A DNA stretch of 64,000 bases from Ahaetulla prasina (Eukaryota; Chordata; Lepidosauria; Squamata; Colubridae). Below the pieces are notes generated by a model, which had not been told where the DNA came from, did not search any database, and worked only from the letters and a program-made list of their open reading frames with translations. Shown one piece after another: positions 43,483-56,012 of this stretch. Position 1 is the first letter of the stretch; the number at the start of each line of letters is the position of its first letter. The stretch covers positions 50,698,561-50,762,560 of the forward strand of contig NC_080540.1 in assembly GCF_028640845.1 (NCBI RefSeq). The letters are read 5' to 3'. Made by a program: the position numbers and the translations under genes.

Positions 43483-45332
43483 CATAGTTCAATCTTGAGC
43501 TACATATATTCCCTTCTATTAGCATTACAATCTTCATTAATCTCAATCCAAAAATACTTGATACATTTAAATGACCTTGAGAAAACATTTGCAAAGCTGC
43601 TGCCAAAAGACATGCTGGTTGTGTCAACCCAAGCATCAGGTAGAATAGCTTGCTAAGGTGCTTTTTAGCAGACAAAACTCTTACGTTCCATTCTCAAGTT
43701 CAAGGTGTTATTTTTCTCAGGGCCCTGTAAATTGTGCATGATCATATTTGCTTTTGGATTTCCAGGGCACTGACTGAACTAATTTTTGCACTTTCACACT
43801 GGTCAACTGGAGGGAGAATTTTTTGGCTTTTGGTGCTACATAGTTAATCAGAGGTGAAGACAATCTTTGTCAGCCACTGTAAGAATTGGGAAGAGAAATT
43901 GTGATGTGGTGCAAATATCCACTGAACAATGTTCCTGCTACTTCTCCATTTAATATACTGAATTTCTGAAGCTCCGGAAACTTTTTAAACAGTTTTAGCT
44001 AGGCCAAGCAGAACACAGACCGCTGCCATTAGTACATTTTCACAACTGACAGGAACAAAAACCATCACAAGATCCTGCACGTATTTCCCTCCTTTTTTTC
44101 CTCCTTCAAAGCAATAGGAGGTGGCAATCAACTCTGCCAGAGATTTTCGCACAAATCTCATTCTCTTTGCAAAAGTGAAATGATCCTTCCTTTTGTTGGA
44201 AATGTGTCTGATCAGGACCCACGCATGTTTTATCCCGTGAGACAAATAGCAATTTCAGGAAGTAGATTTCCATTTCAGTTAGGAAATAGCATGGGGTAAA
44301 ATGTCATCCGATAAGGGAAGGGCCAGGGCAGGGTTTCCCATAGCCGCTTTCAATGTCGATAAAACAAATCAAAGCCACATTTAGCTCTGTGTTAGATCCC
44401 ATCATAGATTATTTGTGATTGGTGTGAATAAGACTTGACTTAGTTCCCAGGCTGTTTAATCAAGGAGAAAATATTCATGGGTTCTTGGGAGTTCATTTTA
44501 ATGACTGTGGGAGTTGTTTTTTTTTTTTTTTTAAAGGTTATTGCAGAGAAACCTGACCAATTTACAAAACAAGAACAACGATGAAGTTACTCAAACCTGT
44601 TACTTGATCTTCAACCTCAAAGAAAATGGGTTCATTGGAAAGGGCAGTGAAGTAAAATAACCATAAGCATAAATGGGATGCTAAAAACGTTTGCCTCCAT
44701 GGTTTTTTTTTAATCTTGCTGTAGGAAAAACTGTGAATGTGGGATTGTATGGTTTGAGGAGAGTGAATGGTGAATCAGCACTCCTCTGGAGCTGTAGTTG
44801 CCCTCTCTGAGCTGAAAGCTGGAGGAGAGGGTAGGGGGAGAAACAGCAGCCTGTCACTTACCTTTGAATGAGTATGTGAATCTCTAGGGGAATTGTGGGA
44901 GCAGGTGCAGAACATGTATGCATAACATGTATGCATAACAGACATGTATGCAGATGTCTGGATGCCTGGGTGTTGGTGGGTGTTTCTTTGGAGGAGTGAT
45001 GGCTTGGGGAGCTGGACTTGCTGAGTGCCAGGGGCATCCCAGTGATCGAGGCTAGCTCATATGGGTTAGTGATTGCTGGATGTTGCCTCTTGGTCCAGTG
45101 ATGACCCAATCCAAGTTGGGCAGGGAAAGGTTTTGGGGTAGAAAATATAGTTGTAGAAATATTTCAGAGGGACATGGGGTAGGAGACAAGACATGGGCTA
45201 TTCCTCGGGATCAAAGTTTCTGGTACCAATTATGCATCATTGCCCCATTTCTCTGCCCCAAAGCCTGCAAATTGGACCTTTGGGGCCAAGTTTCAGGAAT
45301 GCCAGGTCAGCCTGTAATAATTCTAGTTAAAT
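43483..45332. other. No recognised gene
   Basis: About 1.8 kb. It holds a T-run at about 44517-44532 and a short direct repeat of 'catgtatgcataaca' near 44910-44940. No domain-bearing frame. Confidence 0.4.
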
Positions 45333-45344
45333 AGTTTGACATGC

Positions 45345-46155
45345 TGACGATGTCAAACTATTTAACACCACAGACAATACTTCTATCATTCAAAACGACC
45401 TTGATCATCTAACTGCTTGGTCTAAAAATTGGCAGCTCCAAATTTCAACCAGCAAATGCTCAGTCTTACATATAGGAAAAAAGAACCCAAACACTAAGTA
45501 CATACTAGATGGACATTACCTTACAGACGACCCCCATCCCGTTAAAGATCTTGGAGTTTTCATGTCAAATGATCTAAGTGCCAAAGCCCACTGCAACTAC
45601 ATAGCAAAAAAAGCTCTAAGAGTTGTAAACCTAATCTTGCGTAGCTTCTTTTCCAAAAACACCACACTACTAACCAGAGCATATAAAACATTTGCTAGAC
45701 CAATTCTAGAATACAGCTCGCCTGTTTGGAACCCTCACCACATCTCTGACATCAATACAATTGAACGTGTCCAGAAATATTTTACAAGAAGAGTTCTCCA
45801 TTCCTCTGAAAACAATAAAATACCTTATCCTACCAGACTTGAAATCCTAGGCTTAGAAAACTTGGAACTCCATCGCCTTCGACAAGACCTAAGTTTAACT
45901 CACAGAATCATCTATTGTAATGTCCTTCCCATCAAAGACTACTTCAGCTTTAATTGCAATAATACTAGAGCAACTAATAGATTTAAACTTAATGTCAACT
46001 GCTTTAATCTAGATTGCAGAAAATATGACTTCTGTAACAGAATCATCAGTGCTTGGAATACTTTACCTGACTCTGTGGTCTCTTCTCATAATCCTAAAAG
46101 CTTTAACCAAAAACTTTCTACTATTGACCTCACCCCATTCCTAAGAGGACCATAA
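45345..46155 (+). pseudogene. CR1/L3-like reverse transcriptase, C-terminal half
   Basis: Nearly all codons are open. It begins ADDVKLFNTT in the palm box and continues through ISTSKCSVLHIG, VKDLGVFMSNDLSAKAHCNY, FARPILEYSSPVWNPHHISD, NTIERVQKYFTRRVLHSSEN, YDFCNRIISAWNTLPDSV and TPFLRGP with a stop at 46155. Endonuclease and the first catalytic aspartate are missing. A good reference for the other fragments of this family in the window. Confidence 0.8.
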
Positions 46156-46202
46156 GGGGCGTGCATAAGCGCACAAACGTGCCTACCGTTCCTGTCCTAT
46201 TG

Positions 46203-46222
<20 letters not shown>

Positions 46223-46233
<11 letters not shown>

Positions 46234-46483
46234 GTTTACATTTATACCCCGCCCTTCTCCGAAGACTCAGGGCGGCTTACAGTGTATAAGGCAATAGTCT
46301 CATTCTATTTGTATATTTTTACAAAGTCAACTTATTGCCCCCCCAACAATCTGGGTCCTCATTTTACCTACCTTATAAAGGATGGAAGGCTGAGTCAACC
46401 TTGGGCCGGGCTCGAACCTGCAGTAATTGCAGGCTACTGTGTTCTTAATAACAGGCTTTTACCAGCGTGAGCTAAACCGGCCC
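46223..46483 (-). mobile_element. tRNA-derived SINE nested in LINE 3' UTR
   Basis: The inverted family member of 9283-9545: hairpin tail, body motifs 'ggatggaaggctgagtcaac', an intact box B GGTTCGAGCCC (46408-46418 in complement), and a head 'gagctaaaccggccc'. It is inserted between 'ctattgtttttc...' and 'tatatatgcttatacc' of the LINE UTR. Confidence 0.85.
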
Positions 46484-46603
46484 TCACGTCTTCTTCCTAT
46501 ATATATATATATATGCTTATACCTCCTTATATTTACTCATATATGTGTTTATATACTATATAATCTTTTTGTATGATACCTACATATATTGTTGTGACAA
46601 AAA

Positions 46604-46642
<39 letters not shown>

Positions 46643-46759
46643 ATTCCTCACCCGTCATCTAATCAAGGATGAGGTGATTGGTCTAGTGAATAGTATCATG
46701 ATTTATGTAGAGGGAGGGGCTGCCCTCTTAGAAATATGCCTATCTGGATTTTGAGCATG

Positions 46760-47226
46760 TCATCAACTAAGACACAAGGTTAGAGATGGTGGGTAGCTAT
46801 TGTCATATGAGATATTCTGGTAGTTTTCAGGGATGCTGCCCCACAGATAACAGATGGAATACTTTGTTAAGTTAAGCTCTAGGAATCAATTAAGATTGTT
46901 GTTACTGTATCAATCTTCTTGCTGTGTAGCAGCTTTCCTGCCTGAGGATCTTGACTCATTGTCTGGACTGGTGGTGGAGCTTTCCAGGTTATGGCCCTGG
47001 AGAACTTCAATCTCCTTTAAATCTGCTTTCTGACCTTGGGAGTTCATGACCACCATGATAGTGATGGAACTGATTCAACATCACTGAGAGCCCAATTCAT
47101 AGTGATGGTCACACACTGGATCTGGTTTTCTGTTGGGACAGTGGTGATGCAATCTGGACTTCTGGGAGATTACCATCACTGCCTGACATGATTAGACCAT
47201 TTTCTGATTGCCTTACAATGGCCTGA
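46760..47226 (+). mobile_element. L2-like endonuclease-region remnant
   Basis: Text near 47040-47210 reads as a decayed L2 endonuclease end: 'cacactggatctggttttc' (HTLDLVF) followed by a gap and a final D-H-like block. Frames are broken. A Sauria SINE abuts it. Confidence 0.45.
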
Positions 47227-47430
47227 GATGTAGTGGCTCAGTGGCTTAAAAGACGCCAGAGAAGGTATATTCCCCAGTGGTTCAAGCTCTACCCCCAAAA
47301 GTTGGAGTGAGCTCTTGCCACTTGCCTCAGCTCCTGCCAATCTAGCAGTTTGCAAGCATGTAAATGCAAGTAGACAAATTGGAACCACTTTGGTGGGAAA
47401 GTACAAGTGTTCCTTGTTTTGAACACAATT
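47227..47430 (+). mobile_element. Sauria SINE, degraded and 3'-truncated
   Basis: 'gtagtggctcagtggctta' is the box A region and 'agtggttcaagctc' the box B region. Then come 'ctcctgccaatctagcag', 'catgtaaatgcaagtag' and 'ccactttggtgggaaag'. The BovB-like tail is lost. Confidence 0.75.
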
Positions 47431-47659
47431 GCAGAAGAGGGTGATAGTTTTCATATATCTTCATCACTTTCAAGTGGACATCCATACTTTTATGGATCAG
47501 ATATGATAGGCCTAATTAGAGTTTCCTCAACATTTTGCAAGCGTGGAACCACTAAGAGTTGTAGAGAGTGGTGAGATACGGTTTCTTTGTTGCTAATCTA
47601 AGTTAGGTAGCTATTCAGGTTTATTTCTCCCCTACTTGCCTTTGCAGAAGTAGAACACA

Positions 47660-48112
47660 GAATCTTCCTACTTCTGATGATTAGGGGACTGGAGGCTAAA
47701 ACATCTGATAAACTGTTGCAGGAACTGGGCATGGCTAGTCTAGTGAAGAGAAGGATCAGGGGAGACATGATAGCAGTGTTCCAATATTTGAAGGGCTGCC
47801 ACAGAGAGGAGGGGGTCAAGCTATTTTCCAAAGCATCTGACGCCAGACATGGAATAATGGATGGAAACTGAACAAGGAGAGATTCAACTTGGAAATGAGG
47901 AGACATTTTCTGAGAAGGAGAGCAATTGGACAGCTTGCCACCAATTGGACAGCTTGCCTTCAGAAGTTATGGGAGCTTCATCACTGGAAGCTTTCAAGAA
48001 GAGATTGGACTGCCATCTGTCAGAAATGGTATAGGGTCTGCTTGAGGAGGGGGTTGAACTAGATGACCTACAAGGTCCCTTCCATCTCTGTTAATCTGTA
48101 ACTGAAACATCT
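47660..48112 (+). mobile_element. CR1 LINE 3' end, decayed
   Basis: RT C-terminal codons ([40 protein letters not shown]) continue to the UTR 'atggtatagggtctgcttg' and 'aaggtcccttccatctctg'. 'caattggacagcttgcc' is tandemly doubled near 47924-47958. 5'-truncated with one frame break. Confidence 0.8.
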
Positions 48113-48201
48113 CAGAGGAGTCTCAAAAATTTCAAAATGGCACAGAGAATATGCCTTGTAAACCTGCCAATCCTATGAAGCTGTTTTATTGTTTAATCAT
48201 A

Positions 48202-48239
48202 TGATGCTCACATAAACAAACTTGTTTATGTGAGCATCA
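48202..48239. repeat. 38-bp near-perfect palindrome
   Basis: Arms of 18 bp (48202-48219 and 48222-48239) are exact complements with a 2-base spacer. It stands alone, with no transposon ends or run of T after it. Confidence 0.9.
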
Positions 48240-48920
48240 CGTCAGCATGCGATAAAATCTACCGAAAAGATTGAGATCTTTTAAACTTGTTTAAAAATGA
48301 AAAACTCCCAATTTGATAAATACAATGTGATCTCCAGATCTTGGTTTCCTAAGCCAGGCAGAGCCAGGAGAGACATGGATGACATTATGCATTAGGGTTG
48401 GGCAACCAATTTTTGTATGGGTCACGAAGACTTTAAGCATTGTGATTGAAGGAGGGGATAGAGAGACTAATTAGGGAACAGATGTGTCAAGACATTCATT
48501 GCATATGGCAGACTGAATCAGACAAAGGAAAGAAAAAACACCAAACCAAACCACCAAACACAATTCCAATGAATGTCTGGCAAACCTGATGAAGTGTGGT
48601 GAGTCTACTTGGCAGAATGCTCTCACAAGCAGGCAAGATTAGGAAATCTAGCTGTTATGCTCACAATTCTTGCATGCAAGCACACACAATGATTCTCTAA
48701 CTCTGTGTTTAATATGGTATCAGCTTCCCAATTGCTCTTCTTGGTATGCTGTGGGGCACAGACCTCAGGCAATTGTTGGATAATTTTTGATGATTCATTG
48801 GACTCTGTTGTTACAGATTTCAATCAAGAGTAGGCCACAATTATATGGTTCTAGTACCTGATCCTGATTTTGGCAATATATAAATATAATGAAGAAATAA
48901 AGAAATAAATAGGGATGGAG
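48240..48920. other. No recognised feature
   Basis: No domain-bearing frame. 'agggttgggcaacc' near 48384 resembles one end of a hAT, but no partner was found. Confidence 0.4.
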
Positions 48921-49115
48921 AGCAGTAATAGTTAGGATGCTGGCCTAGAAACCAGGAGACTGTGAGTTCTAGTCCTACTTTAGGCACAAAAAACTGGCTG
49001 GATGGCTTTGGCCCAGTCACTCTTTCCCAGTCGAAATCACCTCACAGGATTTTTATTGTGAGGAAAATAGGAAGGGGTATTGCTGCCTTGAGTTACTGGG
49101 AAAAGTAATAAAAAC
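48921..49115 (+). mobile_element. tRNA-derived SINE, second family
   Basis: The head 'gtaatagttaggatgctgg' and a box B-like 'gagttctagtcc' are followed by 'tggctttggcccagtcactc', 'caccctcacagg'-type text and a tail 'ctgccttgagttactggg' with an A-rich end. The family differs from the MIR/CORE-like one. Both boxes carry mutations. Confidence 0.65.
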
Positions 49116-50948
49116 AAGATTTTTTAAAAATGTAATAAATAATATGACAAAGAAATATATCTCAATACCATAAATATCTCCTGATTTTTAATAGAAAGAG
49201 TTGACTCAGGTGCCTAGCTATATTCTCAGGAAAACTATTTCTTAAATTATTCCAAAGATTATGGGCAAAATATGCATATGGCAGGTATGGACATGCTACT
49301 TTTTGGCTTTATTTCAAAAGCTCCCTCCAAGTGACCAGTTCAGATTTTTAACCAGAGTCAGTGAGGCTACTTACTATTCCTTAGCAGCATGCTAGGTGCG
49401 ATAACAGGGACTGAGATAAATGAAAACAGAAAGGAGTGGCAAAGACAAAGAGAGACACAACCACAAAGAAGTGACACTCAGTTACTTTTATCTTAAGCCG
49501 TACCTACAGCTGCTACCATCTATTGCCAGTCCAAATTTTTGGAGGAATATAGTGATTCCCCCACTTCTGCCATAAGGAGTTTCACCTGAGCAAATCCTAT
49601 ACCTTTCAATTAAAATAATAATAAGTAAAACACTATCCACATCCAAGTAACTTATAGAAATCTTCAAAGCAAGTATTAAATTATAAATATCCTCCAAGCC
49701 AGGATTGACTTGGCCAGTATAAACTGGATGTAACTTCAATGCTTTTGTAATTGACAGTGTTGTGCATAAATATTGAAAATTAACTTCTTACATGGTGGAA
49801 TATGGGAATAAGGTTCCGTAAAAGAGGAAAAGTAGATGTGGATTTGGGAAACCTGTCAACTCAAAATGTGCTTTTTTAAAAAATGTATTAAATGTATTAT
49901 TATTTTTAAAGGAATTATTTCACAAACACAAGTATTGTCTAGTGGATAATATTGCATACTGGTAGCAGGGATTTACTGAATTTGTGAATAACAATGGAAT
50001 ATAATCTTCAGACAGATTTATTTGTCATCTAGACAAGTTCAGTGTTTTTGTTTGATTGACCAGACTTTGCAATAGACTATGCAACTAGGTCTGTGCTGAG
50101 ACTGTCTTGTACCGTATAGATTTACTACAATTGGAATAAAATTGTGGAAATTGTTGTTTCAGGAAGCTCATCTTAATTCATATTGCGGATGTATAACTGT
50201 GATGGAAACACTTTCTGAATGGTAAAACAAAATTGAATTCTTCAAGAGTATTTCTAAGCAGCTTCACCATTGACTGGATCTTCAACTAAATTACATGATC
50301 ACTGTTTGCAAATGATGACTCTATCATTGTAAAGGTCGCCCTGCTCCCAGGTACGTGTTTAATTTAAAAGTATACATTGTAAACTCAAGGAAAGAAATGA
50401 TAAACTGACCACGGCTTCCCTAAAAGTGTAGCTGAAAATTGCAATGGAATGAAGGTCTGCCAAGTTCCTTGTAATTTCTCTCTGAACAAGGAGAGGTCTG
50501 GAGATTGTTCACAAGTGCTCCATGCAGTTACTCCTTGGAAGGGCACCACTAGACAGCGGTCTGTTCGGTTTAGAGATGAGGAAGATGAGAAAATATCCAT
50601 TTTGCAAAATCCATGATTGGTGCCATCAAAAAGAACGCTGGGTTTGCATATTTTCTTTTGTAATTACTTTTGTAAATTTCTTGTTAACTGCTTTACAGCT
50701 ATTAGGAGTATTTGGATCAACAGGTTTTATAGCACCGGATGAGTTTTCTTCAATCCTTAACAAAAGATGTTGTAAATGACTTTTTTTTCCTAAAAAAAAA
50801 CCAAAAACCAGCAAAAGGGTGATTAGAACTTTAATTTTGGAAAATTACTATTTGACTAGAAGTCCAGATGGATTTGCAATATGTTTTTTAGAATTAAAAA
50901 CTTCCCCACAGAGTTTTATTGTGGGAAATTGCCAGGGAGCATTTGAAT
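49116..50948. other. No recognised gene
   Basis: About 1.8 kb of unique-looking sequence. The 85-codon plus frame at 50522-50779 has a hydrophobic stretch but no known domain. Confidence 0.4.
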
Positions 50949-51004
50949 TCCTTCCTTCCTTCCTTCCTTCCTTCCTTCTTTCCTTCCTCCCTCCCTCCCT
51001 CCCC
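50949..51004. repeat. (CCTT)n/(CCCT)n microsatellite
   Basis: Pyrimidine tetramers change from CTTC to CTCC type. Confidence 0.95.
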
Positions 51005-51567
51005 CTCTTGAATTCCTGCCAGCTTCTCCATTTATTTTACTTGTGAGAAACTTGCAGAGAGAAAGTCAGCACAGAAGTCAGCAGGAAGTTGCAAGTTCAA
51101 GGACATCCGGCAAGTGACTGACTGGTACCAGGTGGGGAAGGAAGTAAGGGATTGCTCAAGTGGCTGGGAAACTGTCATGGGACATTGAAAATGAGGATCA
51201 TGGGAGTTAAGCAGTGGCCTAGCAGTGCTGGAGAAGGGAATAAAGATCAAGATTGTTAAAAGTAAAAGGATATAAAATTGTTTTATGTGGTCAAGGTGCA
51301 TTCAGAACACCTTGAATATAGTGCATTCATAAAATATTCAGACCCCCTTCACTTTTGTCAATTTTGTAATGCTGCAGCCTGATAGTTGTTGAAATTCATT
51401 TGTTGTTGTTGTTAATCTATACTCAGTAACCCATGATGGCAAAGTGAAAACAGAATTTTAGAAATGACTGTACATTTATTAAAAAGAAAAAGAAAAAAAC
51501 CTGGAATATCACATTGGTATAAGTATTCAGACCCTTTGCAACAACCCTTGAAATTTAACTCCCATTT

Positions 51568-51957
51568 TATTGAAAGTCATTAATTTGGCTGAGATGGCTA
51601 AAATCTCAGCTTTTTTAAAAGACAATACGCAGGAAAGATATTTAATTGAATGGAAAAAATGGATTGATTATTTACAAAATAGATATCAGATTAAGAAATA
51701 TCAGACTGCCTTTGAATAATTAGGAAGTATTATTTTATGTAATGGGGAGTGGGTTGGGAGATGAAAAGATTTGAATGAGGTTAATTGGATTAGAAGGGAA
51801 AAATTTTACTCTATGTTTGGTTTATGTATAACAATACCTTGTGATTGACCCGGGAAGCCGGGCGGGGAGGGAGGGGGGAAGGGGGTTTTCTGGGAGGAAG
51901 GGAAAAAAAAAAGGGGGGGGAATGTTTTTGTTTTTTTTAAAACTTTTTCAATAAAAA
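51568..51957 (+). mobile_element. 5'-truncated L1 tail inserted in Tc1
   Basis: It matches the last 390 bp of the L1 at 25631-31241: 'ggctgagatggctaaaatct', the ORF2 end with stop near 51718, a G-rich UTR and 'tttttcaataaa'. An 18-bp duplication of Tc1 sequence, gaaatttaactcccattt, flanks it at 51550-51567 and 51958-51975. Confidence 0.93.
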
Positions 51958-52120
51958 GAAATTTAACTCCCATTTCTCTTGATCATTGCTGAAATGTTTC
52001 TACACCTTGATTGGACTCAACCTGTGGTAAATTAAATTGATTGGACATGATTTGGAAAGGCACACATCTTTCTATAGAAGGTCTCATAGCTGACAATGCA
52101 TACTGTAGCAGAGAAAAACC

Positions 52121-53155
52121 ATGAGGTCAAAGAAACTGTCTGCAGAGCTCAGAGACAGGATTATTACAAAGCACAGATCTGGGGAAGGCTACAGTAAAAT
52201 TTCTGATGCACTGAAGGTTTCTAAAAGCACAGTAGCTTCCATAATTCTCAAATGGAAGAGGTTTGGCACAACCAGAACCCTTTCAAGAGCCGGTTGCCTG
52301 GTCAAACTGAGCAATCAGAAGGGCCACAGTAAGAGAGGTGACCAAGAACCTGATGGTCACTCTAACTGAGCTCCAGAGAACCTGTTTAGAGACAGGACAG
52401 AGTTCCAGAAGGACAACCATCACTGCAGCCCTTCACCGATCTGGCCTTTATAGCAGAGTGACTAGATGGAAGCTTCCTCTCAGTGTAAAACACATGAAAG
52501 TGTGCATGGAATTTGCAAAAAAGCACCTGAAGGACTCTCAGACTGTGAGGAACAAGATTCTCTGGTCTGATGAAACCAAGATTGAACTGCTTGGCCTCAA
52601 TTCTAAATGTTATGTTTGGAGGAAACCAAGCACCGCTCATCACCTGCCCAATATCATCCCAATAGTGAAGCGTGGTGGTGACAGCCTCATGCTGCGGGGG
52701 TGTTTTTTTAGCAGCAGGGTCTGGGAGACTGGTCAGGATTGAGGGAAAGCTGAATGGAGCAAAGTACAGGATGAATGAAAACCTGTTCCACAGTGCTCAG
52801 GACCTCAGACTGGGCTGAAGGTTCACTTTCCAATATGACAACGATTCTAAGAACACAGCCAAGACAACATAGGAGTGTCTTAGAGACAACTCTGTGAATA
52901 TCCTAGAGTGGCCCAGTCAGAGAGCCTTGACTTGAACCCTATTGAACATCTCTGGAGGAACCTGAAAATGACAGTTCCCATCCAACTTGACTGAGCCTGT
53001 GACGATTAGCAAGGAAGAATGGCAGAATTGCCAGGTGTGCAAAGCTTGTACCCAAAAAGACTCTGGAGGCTGTAATTGCTGCCAAAATAATTGCTTCAAC
53101 AAAGTACGGAGTGAAGGGTCTGAATACTTATGCCAATGAGATAGTTCAGTATTTT
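52121..53155 (+). pseudogene. Tc1-like transposase, frameshifted
   Basis: The N-terminus MRSKKLSAELRDRIITKHRS and GYSKISDALKVSKSTVASII form the paired-type helix-turn-helix region. After a frame change come LHRSGLYSRVTRWKLPL, then KILWSDETKIELLG with the first catalytic aspartate. The second is in the block 'caatatgacaacgattc' (near 52832) and the glutamate in 'ccctattgaacatctctgg' (near 52940), in other frames. The domain order and spacing fit the DD34E family. At least three frame breaks; inactive. Confidence 0.88.
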
Positions 53156-53317
53156 TCTTTTTAATAAATTTACAGACATTTCTAAAATTGTTTTCATTTT
53201 GTCATACTAAGTGTAGATTAATGAAAAAAATGAATTTCAACAACTGTAGAATTAGTCAGCAGCATAAGAAAATTGACAAAAGCGAAGGGGGTCTGAATGC
53301 TTTTTGAATGCACTGTA

Positions 53318-54843
53318 TTGTTATCTCTGGTAACCTTTAATGACTTTGCTGATCGAGATTAAATGATTTGTTTATAGATAAGAAATGAAATATGGGAAAA
53401 TGAGATAATTTGTTGTATTTTAAAGAAAGGTGACAAGTTAATAAAATAGTTTACACTTGTGATAAAATGGGAAGTCATTTCGGTATATATTTCTTTACCT
53501 TTATTCTTCACTTTCTTTTCTATTTTTCTTTCCGCACTATTTTACCTTTTTAATTGCAATTTTAATAAAATTATTATTAAAAAAGGGAAGCATACAGTTG
53601 CACTGCAATAATAGATAGACAAGTAGAAAAGGGGATTGTTTGCAAGTGACCCAAACAAATAAAACAGCCCACCTGAAATTGCAGTGATCAGCTATGCTTT
53701 AACAAATACCCTTCCTGTTTAAACTGTTTTTTTTCATTCAAAACATGTTTGCAGTGATTAAATCACCTTTTTATGAGGAAAACTAACAGGTAGCTCATTT
53801 TAGTAAGAGGATAGTTGTCTACGTGTGTGTGTGTAAAAGAATCTTATCCCCTTGCTTGTCATTTGGGTCACCACCATCTCTCTCCCAGAGGCATTCGTTT
53901 TAAAAATAATATCCTGGGTCTGGAAGTTGGGACTGCTCAAAGGCTCTGTTCATTCATCATTTGTTACCAGCTATTGACCAGAGTGGGTGGCTTTGGATTA
54001 TTATGTGAGCTGGGAGATAAGATTTGTTCAGGCACATGCTGGCTGCATTAGGCAGCACAGGAGGCCCCAGATCACGAGGAAACCACGTTTCCTGCAGCGG
54101 TGGCCTGATTAGTTTTTGAGCCACTCTGAGGGAAGAGGCTGTTTTCATGAGATCACAGCTCCCTCTGCCGGATGATGGGGGAGACAGATAAGGAGAGCCC
54201 GGAAACCATAACGCAGCATCAGGGAAGGGCAGGAACTGGGAAGGGCAGGAAGCAGACAAATGTAAATGTTCTTCAAGGTCTCTCGTTTAATGGACAAACC
54301 ATAAACTTTTCATGTTGCTAACATTAACCTCACATTTAATGCATGTCTGACCCCGTCTTTTAAGACTGCGTCTTTCCCATTTAATAGGTAAGATACGATC
54401 CTATCAGTATTACAAAGTTCACTAAGGCACAGGTTAAACATATACTAAACACATCTCAGAATGAATCAGTAGATATATGTATATATGAACACGCATCGGA
54501 AAAAGCCGATATATGCTGTTCTATTAAAAGCCAAACTGAAACCAACCCAACTGGAGATCTAATCACACCACTGAGAAACCCTATCTCAATATTCCCCAGC
54601 TAACAGACAAATATTCTGACTGGTTTAAAAAAGAAGAGTTATCAGAATACAGTAAAAGTATTTTAAAATCTATAGACAATATATAAGTCAGAGGTGTACA
54701 AGCTCTTGGGCCATGTGCAATGCGCTAACATCTCAGAGACATCCAAAAGCTGTTATCAAATAGAATGCTTAATGTGACAGAAAGGAAGCATGATTAAACC
54801 CAGGATTGGATTGTTAAAGATAGAAACTTACGGTAATTTTAGA
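53318..54843. other. No recognised gene
   Basis: About 1.5 kb without a recognised repeat end; short (TG)n near 53822. 'cagaggtgtacaagctc' near 54692 resembles a single hAT end only. Confidence 0.4.
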
Positions 54844-55365
54844 ATATAGACCAGGGTGTCAAACTTGATTTCATTGAGGGCAACATCAGGTTGTGGTTGA
54901 CCTCGGAGAGCTGGTGGTGGTGGTGGTGTGTGGCCAAAGGTGGGAGGGGCCATGGTGGGCGTTTCACAGAGGCTCAAGATGCATTTTTTTCCCTTTCTCT
55001 TCTTTCTTTCCACAGTTCTTTATTATAACCATTTTCCTATCTCTTTTACCAGATATTACTGGCAAACATTTATTACTTATTCTTCATACTCCACTAAAAA
55101 TTTTTATTTCTAAATTTATACCCCATTGTTTAATAGTAAATTGCTTTTCCAGGCAGAAAAGCTATTTATACTGTTGTATTTTTTATTATTCAACTAATAA
55201 TAAAAATACAATAGCATAAATAACATGGTAATACAAGATCTAAAGGTAAATTTCCAGAAATGATGGTCAATTATAGATTGTTGATTGTAGATTAAATGGA
55301 CCTACAATATGTAAAATCTGGCATTAAACTGTAGTATTAACATAGGATGTTGTGTTTTTTTTTTC

Positions 55366-56012
55366 TTGGAGTCCTAGTGGACAACCATTTAGATATGAGC
55401 CAGCAGTGTGCAGCAGCTGCCAAAAAAGCCAACACAATTCTGGGCTGCATAAACAGAGGGATAGAATCAAGATCACGTGAAGTGTTAGTACCACTTTATA
55501 ATGCCTTGGTAAGGCCACACTTGGAATATTGCATTCAGTTTTGGTCGCCACGTTGTAAAAAGGATGTTGAGACTCTAGAAAGAGTGCAGAGAAGAGCAAC
55601 AAAGATGATTAGGGGACTGGAGGCTAAAACATATGAAGAACGGTTGCAGGAACTCGGTATGCCTAGTTTAATGAAAAGAAGGACTAGGAGACATGATAGC
55701 AGTGTTCCAATATCTCAGGGGTTGCCACAAAGAAGAGGGAGTCAAGCTATTCTCCAAAGCACCTGAGGGTAGAACAAGAAGCAATTGGTGGAAACTAATC
55801 AAGGAGAGAAGCAACCTAGAACTAAGGAGAAATTTCCTGATAGTTAGAACAATTAATCAGTGGAACAACTTGCCTGCAGAAGTTGTAAATGCTCCAACAC
55901 TGGAAATTTTTAAGAAAATGTTGGATAGCCATTTGTAGGGTTTCCTGCCTGGGCAGGGAGTTAGACTAGAAGACCTCCAAGGTCCCTTCCAACTCTGATA
56001 TTATTATTATTA
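55366..56012 (+). mobile_element. CR1 LINE 3' end nested in hAT
   Basis: RT C-terminus, then UTR 'gcctgggcagggagttagac' and 'ggtcccttccaactctgata', then (TTA)n. The copy is close in sequence to 34641-35440, but its tail is a trinucleotide run rather than a pentamer. Confidence 0.85.
55370..55938 (+). pseudogene. CR1 reverse transcriptase, C-terminal fragment
   Basis: [40 protein letters not shown] and [19 protein letters not shown] are followed, after one frameshift near 55685, by [16 protein letters not shown] and LRRNFLIVRTINQWNN. 5'-truncated and inactive. Confidence 0.82.

Larger units (their letters stand above)
45340..46645 (+). mobile_element. CR1/L3-like LINE (NPHHISD family), best copy here
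   Basis: It runs from the catalytic palm (A-D-D-V-K-L-F, near 45351) through the C-terminus to a 3' UTR with 'ggggcgtgcataagcgcac' and an (AAAT)n tail ending near 46642. A SINE at 46223-46483 interrupts the UTR. 5'-truncated. Confidence 0.8.
51319..53315 (+). mobile_element. Tc1-like DNA transposon, inactive, with nested L1 tail
   Basis: Long inverted termini: left 'tagtgcattcataaaatatt' and right (minus) 'cagtgcattcaaaaagcatt', both followed by 'cagacccccttc(a/g)cttttg'. TA flanks both ends (51317-51318 and 53316-53317). Similarity of the two ends runs for over 100 bp. A transposase pseudogene occupies the middle, and an L1 fragment splits the left part. Confidence 0.92.

Noticed and set aside
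48384..48430. Possible hAT left end 'agggttgggcaacc'
   Set aside because: No inverted partner or 8-bp duplication found downstream.
50522..50779. 85-codon plus-strand frame with a hydrophobic stretch
   Set aside because: Isolated, A/T-rich context, no promoter or homology evidence.
54692..54720. Possible hAT left end 'cagaggtgtacaagctc'
   Set aside because: No matching right end before the well-supported element at 54852.
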